Source of the DNA: Clostridia bacterium
GTDB lineage: Bacteria > Bacillota > Clostridia > Christensenellales > Aristaeellaceae
Reading direction: 5' to 3'
Length of the DNA stretch: 6,980 nucleotides
Assembly: GCA_024404395.1 (NCBI GenBank)
Contig: JAKSPZ010000047.1
Location: 1 to 6,980 of the forward strand
The position numbers and the translations under genes were made by a program. This document shows positions 1 through 6,412 of the stretch, piece by piece. The notes under the pieces were generated by a model. The model had not been told where the DNA came from. It did not search any database and saw only the letters and a list, made by a program, of their open reading frames with translations. Every line of letters starts with the position of its first letter. The stretch's first letter is position 1.

Positions 1-1086
1 AAGATCGTCGCCAGCGGTGAGATCACGCCCCCCGAAGCCTGCGAGATCATCGACGCGGGCGGACTGTACGCCGGTCCCGGTCTCATCGACCAGCACCTCC
101 ACGGCTTCCATGCCGATGGCGAGGACTTCGACATGCGCACCCACTGCGTAGAAGCGTCCATGGGACATCTCCGCCACGGCACCACCTCTGTGACACCCTC
201 CATCGCCTACAACTACACCTACGACGAGTTCATCTCCATGATCGACCAGTGCAATGAAGCCATTGCAAAGGACGACACCAACATTGTCGGCATCCACTTC
301 GAAGGTCCCTACACCAATCCCAACTACGGCTCCCTCCGCGAGCGCGCATGGACCTTCGACGAGGCGGTCTGCACCGAGCTCTTCGATCGCGCGGGCAAGA
401 ACGTGCTCCACTGCACCTACGCCCCCGAGATGCCCGGCGCTAAGGTCCTTGAAAAGATCATGTCGGAGCGCAACGTCATCGCCGATATCGGTCATACCTG
501 CGCTTCCCCCGAAGACGTGGAGCGCGCGGTGGCCATGGGCGCCACCATCGTCACCCACCTCTACGATGCCATGGGTCACTACCGCGGCATGGAGGAGGCC
601 TGCAAGGCGACCGCCGATCCGCAGGAGACTTCTTCCACCCTGTGCCTCGGCACCCCCGGTCTCTATTATGAGCTGATCATGGACTCCATGGGCGGACATG
701 TGCGTCCCTACAACGCACGCATGGCCTATCGCGTGGGCGGCGAGGATCACATCATCCTCATCACCGACGCAGGTGCACTGGGTGCGGGCGGCGGAGAGGA
801 TACCCCCTCCGAGACCACCTTTGCCCGTGCGGACGACCTGAACTTCGACATCAACGGCGAGCTCTGCGGCAGCTTCCTCACCCTGAACCGCGCCTGCCGC
901 AACTTCATGAAGGTGACCGGCGCGGATATCCGCATCGCCTTCAAGTGCGCCTCCACCAACCCCGCCAAGGCGCTGGGTCTGTACGACCGCATCGGTTCCA
1001 TCGAGCGCGGCCGCGATGCCAACATCATCCTCGTTGACGACGATTTCGACGTAAAGACCGTCATCTTCCGCGGCGAGGCCCTTTAA
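1..1086 (+). CDS. nagA: N-acetylglucosamine-6-phosphate deacetylase (NagA)-family amidohydrolase, 5'-truncated
   Basis: The reading frame is open from base 1, so the true start lies upstream and the first in-window ATG (133) is internal. About 361 residues are visible against about 380 for typical NagA, so only some 20-30 N-terminal residues are missing. NagA hydrolyses the N-acetyl group of GlcNAc-6-phosphate in the cytoplasm, giving glucosamine-6-phosphate and acetate. Counting from base 1, the family landmarks appear in order: PGLIDQHLHG (metal HxH, residues 26-35), GIHFEGPY (E101), the GHT histidine (H165), THLYDAMG (H186), GGHVRP (H233), ITDAGALGAGG (catalytic Asp, D256), LCGSFLTL, and the C-terminal GSIERGRDANIILVD. 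The family usually reads THLFNAM, so Asn to Asp in THLYDAM is a deviation in the substrate-binding loop. The metal and catalytic residues look intact, so it is probably active, but the exact acyl-sugar substrate is uncertain. The next gene starts 14 bp downstream, consistent with one operon. Confidence 0.85.
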   Translation, partial: KIVASGEITPPEACEIIDAGGLYAGPGLIDQHLHGFHADGEDFDMRTHCVEASMGHLRHGTTSVTPSIAYNYTYDEFISMIDQCNEAIAKDDTNIVGIHFEGPYTNPNYGSLRERAWTFDEAVCTELFDRAGKNVLHCTYAPEMPGAKVLEKIMSERNVIADIGHTCASPEDVERAVAMGATIVTHLYDAMGHYRGMEEACKATADPQETSSTLCLGTPGLYYELIMDSMGGHVRPYNARMAYRVGGEDHIILITDAGALGAGGGEDTPSETTFARADDLNFDINGELCGSFLTLNRACRNFMKVTGADIRIAFKCASTNPAKALGLYDRIGSIERGRDANIILVDDDFDVKTVIFRGEAL

Positions 1087-1100
1087 GAAAGGAGATTCCC

Positions 1101-2465
1101 ATGAGCGATTTCAAAGTCGGATACGCAAGCGTAAACATCAACCCCATGCTGGGCATCGCGGTGGACGGCTATTACGTGCCCCGCTACGCCAGCGGCTTCA
1201 TCGATGACCTCGAAGCTTCCGCCATGGCACTCAAGTGCGGCGGTCGCACCATTCTGATGATCAACGTGGACAATATGGGCATCGACACCCCCCTAAGCCT
1301 CCACTATCGCGCGGACATCGAAGCGGTGACGGGCGTGCCCGCCGCCCATATCTTCCTCTCCTCCACCCATACCCACACGGGTCCCGCGCTGACCCCGCCC
1401 GAATCCTTCCCCTGCGATGAAACGATGTGCGAACGCTACGCCGCTTTCCGCGGTGAGCGCCTCGCCGATCTGTCCCGCATGGCGGTGGCGGACCTCAAGC
1501 CCGCCAAGATGGGCTTCATCGTCGGCTATGCCCCCGAGCGCGTGGCGTACATCCGCCGCTATAAGATGAAGGACGGCACCACCATGACCTGCCCGCCCAT
1601 CAACGACCCCAACATCGACCATCCTCTGGGCGAGCTGGATCAGCGGATCAACGTGCTCCGCTTCGATCAGGAAGGCGGCAACACCGTCGTTCTGATGAAC
1701 TACGGTCTCCACGCCGACACCATCAACACCGACAAGATCTCCTCCGACTGGCCCGGCTGGACCCGCCGCACCCTCGCCGCGGCACTGGGCGACAACGTGA
1801 AGACCATGTGCTTCGTGGGCTGTCAGGGCGACGTGGGCAGCACCCATGTCAATCCCTGCGGCGGCGACATGAACGACACCGAGATCAGCTTCGACAACGA
1901 GATGAAGAGCCCCGGCATGGCGCGCTTCGTCGGTCGTGCGCTGGCGGGCACCGTGCTGCAGGTCTTCGACAAGGTTGAATATGTGGACGTCGATTCCATC
2001 GATATCATCCATCGCGATGTCTGCATCCCCGCCAACACCCCCGACAAGGCGGATCTGCCGCTGGCGCACAAGTACAAGGATCTCCACGAGGCGGGTCGCG
2101 ACTGCGACATCCCCTACACCGCCATGGAGCTGACCACCGTTGTCGCCGAAGCCTACCGCATGTGCAACCTGGAGAACGGTCCTTATGAGTATCATCTGGA
2201 CGTCACGGGTCTGCGCATCGGCGATGTGGCTTTCGTGGGTCTCCCCGGCGAGCCCTTCACCGACATCGGCCGTCAGATCAAGACCGCCGAGGGCTGGAAG
2301 ATGATCCTGCCCTGCTGCATCACCAACGGCTACGAAGGCTACTTCCCCACCGCGGACGCCTATGAAGACGGCGGCTACGAAGCCCGCAGCTCCGTCTACA
2401 AGCCCGGCGTTGCAGAGCGCCTCATCGAAGCCGGCAAGGCCGTGCTGAGCGATCTGCACAAGTAA
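1101..2465 (+). CDS. Neutral/alkaline ceramidase-like (N-terminal domain) cytoplasmic hydrolase
   Basis: This is a 454-aa protein with the fold signature of the neutral/alkaline non-lysosomal ceramidase N-terminal domain (Ceramidase_alk type). Visible motifs: the N-terminal KVGYASVNINP strand, SSTHTHTGP (87-95, putative zinc histidines H90/H92), GLHADT (H204) followed by SSDWPGW, CQGDVGSTHVNP (241-252), LPGEPFTDIG (E384, matching the family's zinc glutamate), and NGYEGYFP (about 409-416) with downstream tyrosines. Family enzymes cleave N-acyl amide bonds using zinc. There is no signal peptide and no C-terminal Ig-like domain, and the protein is much shorter than secreted ceramidases (about 650-700 aa), so ceramide is an unlikely substrate. 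The start is fixed by AAAGGAG at 1088-1094, 6 nt before the ATG. It sits 14 bp behind the NagA-like gene and is probably co-transcribed with it, which suggests an amidase or deacylase role on an amino-sugar or other small N-acyl compound (inference). The family call is firm; the function is unknown. Confidence 0.8.
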   Translation: MSDFKVGYASVNINPMLGIAVDGYYVPRYASGFIDDLEASAMALKCGGRTILMINVDNMGIDTPLSLHYRADIEAVTGVPAAHIFLSSTHTHTGPALTPPESFPCDETMCERYAAFRGERLADLSRMAVADLKPAKMGFIVGYAPERVAYIRRYKMKDGTTMTCPPINDPNIDHPLGELDQRINVLRFDQEGGNTVVLMNYGLHADTINTDKISSDWPGWTRRTLAAALGDNVKTMCFVGCQGDVGSTHVNPCGGDMNDTEISFDNEMKSPGMARFVGRALAGTVLQVFDKVEYVDVDSIDIIHRDVCIPANTPDKADLPLAHKYKDLHEAGRDCDIPYTAMELTTVVAEAYRMCNLENGPYEYHLDVTGLRIGDVAFVGLPGEPFTDIGRQIKTAEGWKMILPCCITNGYEGYFPTADAYEDGGYEARSSVYKPGVAERLIEAGKAVLSDLHK

Positions 2466-2478
2466 GAATAGATAAAAG

Positions 2479-2512
2479 AACGGCAAGGCTCTAAGCCCTG
2501 CCGTTTTTCTTT
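2479..2512 (+). terminator. Intrinsic terminator of the nagA/ceramidase-like operon
   Basis: Thirteen bases after the stop codon, AACGGCAAGGCT (2479-2490) pairs with AGCCCTGCCGTT (2494-2505) around a CTA loop. Eleven of 12 positions pair, with one A-C mismatch. The hairpin runs into TTTTT at 2504-2508, followed by CTTT. This is a standard Rho-independent terminator for plus-strand transcription. Confidence 0.88.
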
Positions 2513-2533
2513 CTTCCATAGTTCGGTCGACGG

Positions 2534-2687
2534 TCAAACGCAGAGAAAACCTGAAAGGCAAGGAAGCAAGCTTGCGATTGAGGGAGCTTAGTAAACCTAA
2601 GTGACCGAAAGCGCAAGCGCAGCTGACACAGCAAGCCAAAAATCTTTCATAGATTTTTGGCGGTTTCAGGATTTTCTCTGCGTTTGA
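2534..2687. repeat. Structured intergenic element bounded by long inverted repeats
   Basis: The left arm at 2534-2556 and the right arm at 2664-2687 are reverse complements over their whole length except for one extra T in the right arm. The roughly 107-bp interior is itself full of self-complementary segments: a GCAAGCTTGC palindrome (2566-2575), CTTAG/CTAAG (2587-2591 with 2597-2601), GCG/CGC (2611-2613 with 2618-2620), GCTG/CAGC (2622-2625 with 2629-2632), and a perfect 11-bp stem GCCAAAAATCT/AGATTTTTGGC (2635-2645 with 2651-2661, 5-nt loop). An alternative 7-bp pairing, GCTTGCG (2570-2576) with CGCAAGC (2612-2618), would make a multibranched fold closed by the outer stem. There is no coding frame that looks real, and no obvious target-site duplication flanks it. 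It could be a MITE-like or REP-like dispersed repeat, or a structured RNA. The structure is seen directly; its identity is unknown. Confidence 0.7.
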
Positions 2688-2720
2688 AAAGGGGTGCTGC
2701 CCGAAGGAAGCACCCCTTTT
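2687..2720. terminator. Strong hairpin terminator, probably bidirectional, ending the ABC operon
   Basis: AAAAGGGGTGCT (2687-2698) and AGCACCCCTTTT (2709-2720) form a perfect 12-bp stem with a 10-nt loop. It begins 35 bp past the stop of the minus-strand binding-protein gene. In the minus-strand RNA the stem ends in UUUU and then C, and on the plus strand the run of four U is likewise followed by GG. It therefore works in either direction but with a short U tract. It is the most likely end of the transporter transcript and a backup for plus-strand read-through. Confidence 0.75.
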
Positions 2721-2754
2721 GGTTGTCTAACAACTAAAGCTTTCAGGCTTCAAA

Positions 2755-3756
2755 TTAGTTGAAGGACCAGAAGTCTTCAACGTTGCTGGAGTCAACCATG
2801 AACAGGTCGATGTTGGTCAGAGTGGGGACCTCTTCGCCGCTCATGTAAGCGATAGCGCCGTCATAGATGAACTGAGCCAGGATCCAGGCGTCAACGTTCA
2901 GGCAGGCAGCGTAGTTGGGATCGTCGTCATGCAGGAGACCGAAGGGCTCTGCACCGTAAGCGCCCATGGAGAAGACGCGGATGTCTTCGTCGCCGACCTG
3001 CTGCAGGTAAGCAACAACACCCTGTGCGCCGTTGTCAACGTCGGAGATGACGTAGTCGTAGGGCTGAACAACAGCGGAGATGGCCTTCTCGGCGGTCTCA
3101 CGGTTGCCCTGAGAGTCATACTGCTCGATGATGGTGATCTCGCAATCGTCAGCGGCTGCGAAGGTGTCATGCAGACCTACGAAGCGCTCCTGGCAATGGA
3201 AGGAGATCTTGTTGGCCATCTCAACGATGGTGGCCTTGCCGCCGTTGTTCTCACGGCTGTAGTCCAGGAAGTATTCGCCAACGATGACGCCGGTCTGATA
3301 CTGGTCCCAGGTAACGGTGGTGACAGCCTTCTCTTCGCCCTCATCCCAGTAACCATCGTAGATGATGATCGGGATGCCGGCGTCGTAGGCAGCATTCAGA
3401 GCGGTGCCGCAGCCGGAGGGGCTGGCGGGGTCGCACATGATGATGTCGACTTCGTTGGAGATCATGTTCTCCAGCTGCTTGGTCTGAGTCTCGTCATTGA
3501 TGTCGCCATCTTCGCAGGTGATGGTGGCGCCATAGTAAGCACCCAGAGCTTCCAGAGCGCTGGCAACAGCTGCGCACCATTCATCGCCCGTGTAGACGAT
3601 GGTGCAGCCGATCTTCTTGCCCTGAAGGACGTCGGTATCCTGCAGAACGACAGCGGCGGGGATGCCCAGTTCGGCAGCGCGGTCATTGGCCTCGGCGATG
3701 GCGAGAACGCTCATCAGCATGGCCAGAACCAGAACCAGAGAAAACAGTTTCTTCAT
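2755..3756 (-). CDS. Sugar ABC transporter substrate-binding protein (periplasmic-binding-protein type I, RbsB-like)
   Basis: This 333-aa secreted solute receptor belongs to a ribose/galactose-class (CUT2) importer. Residues 1-23 are a signal peptide: KK, then the hydrophobic stretch LFSLVLVLAMLMSVLAIA, with likely signal peptidase I cleavage around AIAEA/ND. There is no lipobox cysteine, although Gram-positive binding proteins are normally lipoproteins. Two Rossmann-like lobes follow. Lobe-one hallmarks are KKIGCTIVYTGDEW (47-60), the QTKQLENMISNEVDIIMCDP segment (91-110), and GIPIIIYDG (127-135). Lobe-two hallmarks are RFVGLHDTF (191-199), a SQGNRETAEKAISAVVQ-type helix (215-231), and YVISDVDNGAQG (235-246). 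The mature protein has eight cysteines, unusual for this class. The start is fixed by GAGGAGG (complement of 3765-3771), 8 nt before the ATG. It is the last gene of the operon, 48 bp after the ATPase gene with a small hairpin between. The ligand cannot be read from sequence. Confidence 0.9.
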   Translation of the reverse strand: MKKLFSLVLVLAMLMSVLAIAEANDRAAELGIPAAVVLQDTDVLQGKKIGCTIVYTGDEWCAAVASALEALGAYYGATITCEDGDINDETQTKQLENMISNEVDIIMCDPASPSGCGTALNAAYDAGIPIIIYDGYWDEGEEKAVTTVTWDQYQTGVIVGEYFLDYSRENNGGKATIVEMANKISFHCQERFVGLHDTFAAADDCEITIIEQYDSQGNRETAEKAISAVVQPYDYVISDVDNGAQGVVAYLQQVGDEDIRVFSMGAYGAEPFGLLHDDDPNYAACLNVDAWILAQFIYDGAIAYMSGEEVPTLTNIDLFMVDSSNVEDFWSFN

Positions 3757-3782
3757 AGTGATTTCCTCCTCGAATATTATTC

Positions 3783-3801
3783 AAACAGGTCAGGCCTGTT
3801 T
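3783..3801 (-). promoter_or_regulatory. Intra-operon hairpin between ATPase and binding-protein genes
   Basis: On the transcribed strand, AAACAGG and CCTGTTT (complement of 3783-3789 and 3795-3801) form a perfect 7-bp stem with a 5-nt loop. It lies between the ATPase stop codon and the binding-protein ribosome binding site. Only three U follow before GAAUAAUAUUC, so full termination is unlikely. A role in mRNA processing, stability or relative expression of the binding protein is plausible but inferred. Confidence 0.45.
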
Positions 3802-3804
3802 AAA

Positions 3805-5283
3805 TCAGGTACAGAGTGCCATGATGGCTTCCTGAGAAGCCTCGGCGGCATCCAGTTCGCCCATCTTGTGACCCTCGTGCATGACCATGATGCGATCGCA
3901 CATGCCAAGCAGCTCGGGCATTTCGGACGAGATCATGATGATGGTGCGGCCGGACTGAACGATCTCGTTGATGAGACGATAGATCTCAGCCTTGGCACCG
4001 ACGTCGATACCACGGGTGGGCTCGTCCAGGAAGAGGATCTCGGACTCCTGGAACAGCCACTTGGCGATGACGACCTTCTGCTGGTTACCGCCGGAGAGGT
4101 ACTGGACCTCGGTCTCGATGGTGGGACGGACAACGTGCAGCTTATCGGAGAACTCCTCGGCCAGCTTGTTTTCCAGACCCTTGCGGATGACGCCGCCCTT
4201 GATGACGCGCGCCAGATTGACCAGCGTGGTGTTGCGCTTGATGGACATGGTCTGGACCAGACCCTGCAGCTTACGGTCTTCGGGGATCAGTCCGAGACCG
4301 TCCTTGATGGCGTCGCGGAAGTAGCGATACTTGACCTTCTTGCCGCGGACATAGACCTCACCGGACTCGATCTTGTCGATGCCCAGGATGGCACGTGCCA
4401 GCTCGGTACGGCCTGCGCCGACCAGACCGGAGATGCCGAAGACCTCGCCGGCCTTGACGTCGAAGGAGATGTCCTTCAGCATGCCGCAGTTGAGGTTCTT
4501 GACAGACAGGATGGTATCGCCGATCTTGCCGGGCTCTTTGGGATATTCCTGACCCATTTCACGGCCGACCATCATGTTGATGAGGGACTCGCGATCCAGG
4601 TCGCCGATGGGCAGGGTGTCGATGTGGCAGCCGTCGCGCAGGATGGAGACGTTGTCGCACAGGTCGAAGACCTCGTCCAGACGGTGGGAAATGTAGATGA
4701 TGGTGATGCCCTGCTCGCGCAGCTGACGGACGATGCGGAACATGACTTCCAGCTCGCGGTTGGTCAGAACGGCGGAAGGCTCGTCCATGACCAGGATCTG
4801 GGAGTTGTTGTTGATGGCGTGCATGATCTCAACGATCTGCTTCTTGGCGACGGTCAGGGAGGAGACCTGCGCGTTGACGTCGATATCCAGACCCAGGTCT
4901 GCGACGATCTCGCGGGCGCGCTTGCGCATGCCCTTCCAGTCGACCAGGTTGTTCTTCATCAGAACATTGCCCAGAAACATATTCTCCGCAACGGACAGCG
5001 GCTCGGCCAGCTTGATCTCCTGATGAACAACGGAGATACCGGCGCGGCGCGCTTCGATGGGGTTGGCAAAGTGACGGATCTTGCCGTCCAGCTCGATCTC
5101 ACCGGCGTTGGGGCGGTGGATACCCGCCAGAACTTTGATAAGGGTGGACTTGCCGGCACCGTTCTCACCCACGAGACCGTGGATGGTGCCGCGCTCGATG
5201 TTGATGGTAACATCGTCCAGAGCCTTGACGCCCGGGAATTCTTTGGTGATGTTCCGCAGGCTCAGAATGTAATCCTTGCTCAT
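3805..5283 (-). CDS. Sugar ABC transporter ATPase, two fused nucleotide-binding domains (RbsA/MglA-like)
   Basis: This 492-aa cytoplasmic ATPase energises the CUT2-type importer. The usual family length is about 490-510 aa. NBD1 has Walker A GENGAGKST (39-47), Q-loop VVHQE (85-89), Walker B ILVMDEPSAVLT (163-174) and H-loop histidine H200 in ISHRLDE. Its signature helix, SSLTVAKKQIVEI (141-153), is degenerate. NBD2 has the altered P-loop GLVGAGRTEL (286-295), lacking the Lys-Ser/Thr, a canonical LSGGNQQKVVIAKWL signature (396-410), Walker B ILFLDEPTRGIDVGAK (416-431), and Ser in place of His in ISSEMPELL (451-459). This asymmetric pattern is normal for RbsA/MglA/XylG proteins and not a sign of decay. 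GAGGAAGGA lies 4 nt before the ATG. The gene follows the permease by 36 bp and precedes the binding protein by 48 bp. The substrate (ribose, galactose, xylose or another pentose-like solute) is not determinable here. Confidence 0.93.
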   Translation of the reverse strand: MSKDYILSLRNITKEFPGVKALDDVTINIERGTIHGLVGENGAGKSTLIKVLAGIHRPNAGEIELDGKIRHFANPIEARRAGISVVHQEIKLAEPLSVAENMFLGNVLMKNNLVDWKGMRKRAREIVADLGLDIDVNAQVSSLTVAKKQIVEIMHAINNNSQILVMDEPSAVLTNRELEVMFRIVRQLREQGITIIYISHRLDEVFDLCDNVSILRDGCHIDTLPIGDLDRESLINMMVGREMGQEYPKEPGKIGDTILSVKNLNCGMLKDISFDVKAGEVFGISGLVGAGRTELARAILGIDKIESGEVYVRGKKVKYRYFRDAIKDGLGLIPEDRKLQGLVQTMSIKRNTTLVNLARVIKGGVIRKGLENKLAEEFSDKLHVVRPTIETEVQYLSGGNQQKVVIAKWLFQESEILFLDEPTRGIDVGAKAEIYRLINEIVQSGRTIIMISSEMPELLGMCDRIMVMHEGHKMGELDAAEASQEAIMALCT

Positions 5284-5319
5284 ATTTTCCTTCCTCTCTT
5301 TAATTTCGGTTCAAGAGGA

Positions 5320-6330
5320 TCAGGACTTTTTACGGTTGCTGAGGATATCGAGGACAACCGCCAGAACCAGAACGATGCCCTTCAGAACATCCTGTACGAA
5401 GGGATCGATACCGACCATGGAGAAGCCGTTGAACAGGGTGGTCAGGAAGATGCAGCCGAACATGGTGCCGAGGACGTAGCCCTTACCACCGGCCAGGGAG
5501 ACACCACCGATAATGGAGGAAATAACGGCGTCGAACTCGTAGTTCTGACCGTTGGTAACGGCGACGGAACCCAGACGGGCCATCAGCACGAAACCGCCGA
5601 AGGTGGCCAGAATGCCGCCCAGGATGAAGGTGCCCAGGTGGATGCGCTTGACGTTGATGCCGGAGAAGAATGCCGCTTCGCGGGAACCGCCGACTGCGTA
5701 CAGGTTACGGCCGATCTTGGTCTTGGTGCAGATGAACTGTGCGCCGATGTACAGGACCAGCATGATGACCACGCAGATGGGCAGGGTGTTGTTCAGCCAG
5801 TAGCCGCGGCCGATCCAGGAGAAGGACTTGTACAGGGCGGACTTGGTGTCGAAGGGAACGGGGACGGCCTGAGTGATCAGCTTGCCGACACCGAAGCAGA
5901 TGTACTGGGTACCGAGGGTCGCGATCATGGCGGGAACGCCGATGTAGGAGACCATGATACCGTTGACGACGCCGACGATGATACCGATGGCGAACATCAC
6001 GAGGATGGCGGGCAGAAGGCCCCAACCGGAGTTGATCATCAGACCTGCGCCGACGCAGCTGGTCAGGCAGACCAGACGGCCGAGGGAAAGGTCGAAGTTA
6101 CCGGTCAGCAGCATGATGGACTGACCCAGTGCGACGATGGCCAGAGTTGCGGACTGGAGCAGAATGGTCTTCCAGTTCTTGATGGTCAGGAAGGTCTGCT
6201 GTCCGTAGATGGTCTGGGACAGGGTCGAGAAGACGACGATCAGAATGATCAGGCCGACCAGAGACATCCAGTTCTTGATAAATGCCTTGATCTGTTTGGA
6301 AGCATTCGAGGTTGGTGCTTTTGTAGTCAT
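5320..6330 (-). CDS. Sugar ABC transporter permease (RbsC-like, BPD_transp_2 family)
   Basis: This 336-aa polytopic inner-membrane protein would form the homodimeric channel of the importer. After a polar N-terminus (1-20) about eight to ten hydrophobic segments can be picked out, roughly at 22-41, 54-75, 84-100, 105-128, 133-152, 183-203, 231-250, 266-283, 285-304 and 311-329. Family motifs visible are the GNFDLSLG element (77-84, usually GGIDLSVG), the cytoplasmic coupling loop YAVGGSREAAFFSGINV (211-227) that contacts the ATPase, and SSIIGGVSLAGGKG (271-284). The C-terminus is the basic SNRKKS. The ATG at 6330 is chosen because GGGAGG (complement of 6340-6345) lies 9 nt upstream. An ATG at 6337 is only 2 nt from that site and out of frame. 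It is the first gene of the operon, about 47 nt from the inferred transcription start. A permease-first order is less common than binding protein or ATPase first. Confidence 0.93.
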   Translation of the reverse strand: MTTKAPTSNASKQIKAFIKNWMSLVGLIILIVVFSTLSQTIYGQQTFLTIKNWKTILLQSATLAIVALGQSIMLLTGNFDLSLGRLVCLTSCVGAGLMINSGWGLLPAILVMFAIGIIVGVVNGIMVSYIGVPAMIATLGTQYICFGVGKLITQAVPVPFDTKSALYKSFSWIGRGYWLNNTLPICVVIMLVLYIGAQFICTKTKIGRNLYAVGGSREAAFFSGINVKRIHLGTFILGGILATFGGFVLMARLGSVAVTNGQNYEFDAVISSIIGGVSLAGGKGYVLGTMFGCIFLTTLFNGFSMVGIDPFVQDVLKGIVLVLAVVLDILSNRKKS

Positions 6331-6377
6331 TTTTCATAACCTCCCGCATAGTAACATCCCGTAAAAACGGGTGCCAT
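6327..6377 (-). other. Possible 16-codon leader ORF overlapping the permease start
   Basis: On the minus strand an ATG at 6377-6375 opens a frame reading MAPVFTGCYYAGGYEK. It ends in a TGA (6329-6327) that overlaps the permease start codon as ATGA. The ATG begins 7 nt after the last base of the -10 box, that is, at about the predicted first transcribed base, so it could only be read as a leaderless mRNA; no ribosome binding site precedes it. Translational coupling is suggested by the overlap, but a chance ORF this short is quite possible. Confidence 0.25.
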
Positions 6378-6380
6378 GTT
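6353..6380 (-). promoter_or_regulatory. Leader palindrome/hairpin (operator or 5' mRNA hairpin)
   Basis: CCCGT and ACGGG (6358-6362 and 6367-6371) flank AAAA, and outer arms AACAT and ATGTT (6353-6357 and 6376-6380) extend the symmetry with a 4-nt bulge. The site covers the start of the transcript, just downstream of the -10 box and just ahead of the permease ribosome binding site. This placement suits either a repressor operator or a 5'-stabilising hairpin. A partial second copy, CCCGTTTTTAC, lies upstream of the promoter at 6433-6443. Confidence 0.45.
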
Positions 6381-6383
6381 GCT

Positions 6384-6412
6384 ATTATATTATCTCATGA
6401 TGAATTTGTCAA
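6384..6412 (-). promoter_or_regulatory. Consensus sigma-A promoter of the ABC transporter operon
   Basis: On the minus strand the -35 hexamer TTGACA (complement of 6407-6412) and the -10 hexamer TATAAT (complement of 6384-6389) are both perfect matches to the housekeeping consensus, with the optimal 17-bp spacer. The predicted start is near 6377, giving a leader of about 47 nt before the permease ATG. Such a strong promoter on a sugar importer implies control by a repressor or other negative mechanism, for which the flanking palindromes are candidates. Confidence 0.9.

Noticed and set aside
286..676. Loss of function of NagA-ATPase family motifs, such as the degenerate NBD2 P-loop of the ATPase and the missing NagA N-terminus
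   Set aside because: The NagA N-terminus is missing only because the window starts inside the gene, and the ATPase NBD asymmetry is normal for RbsA/MglA proteins; neither is evidence of a pseudogene.
1293..2639. 448-aa minus-strand ORF opposite the ceramidase-like gene
   Set aside because: It begins inside the inverted-repeat element, crosses a plus-strand terminator, has no recognisable domain, and has a biased His/Gly/Val/Ala composition typical of an antisense shadow.
2636..2661. 11-bp hairpin inside the repeat as a third terminator
   Set aside because: It is not followed by a U tract on either strand and is better treated as part of the structured element.
2929..6339. 1136-aa plus-strand ORF as a real gene
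   Set aside because: It is exactly antisense and register-aligned to three clearly recognisable ABC transporter genes, has no recognisable domain, and is explained by codon bias.
6098..6349. 83-aa minus-strand ORF starting at 6349 upstream of the permease ATG
   Set aside because: It runs out of frame through the permease coding region, and the GGGAGG site lies after its start codon, so it serves the permease instead.
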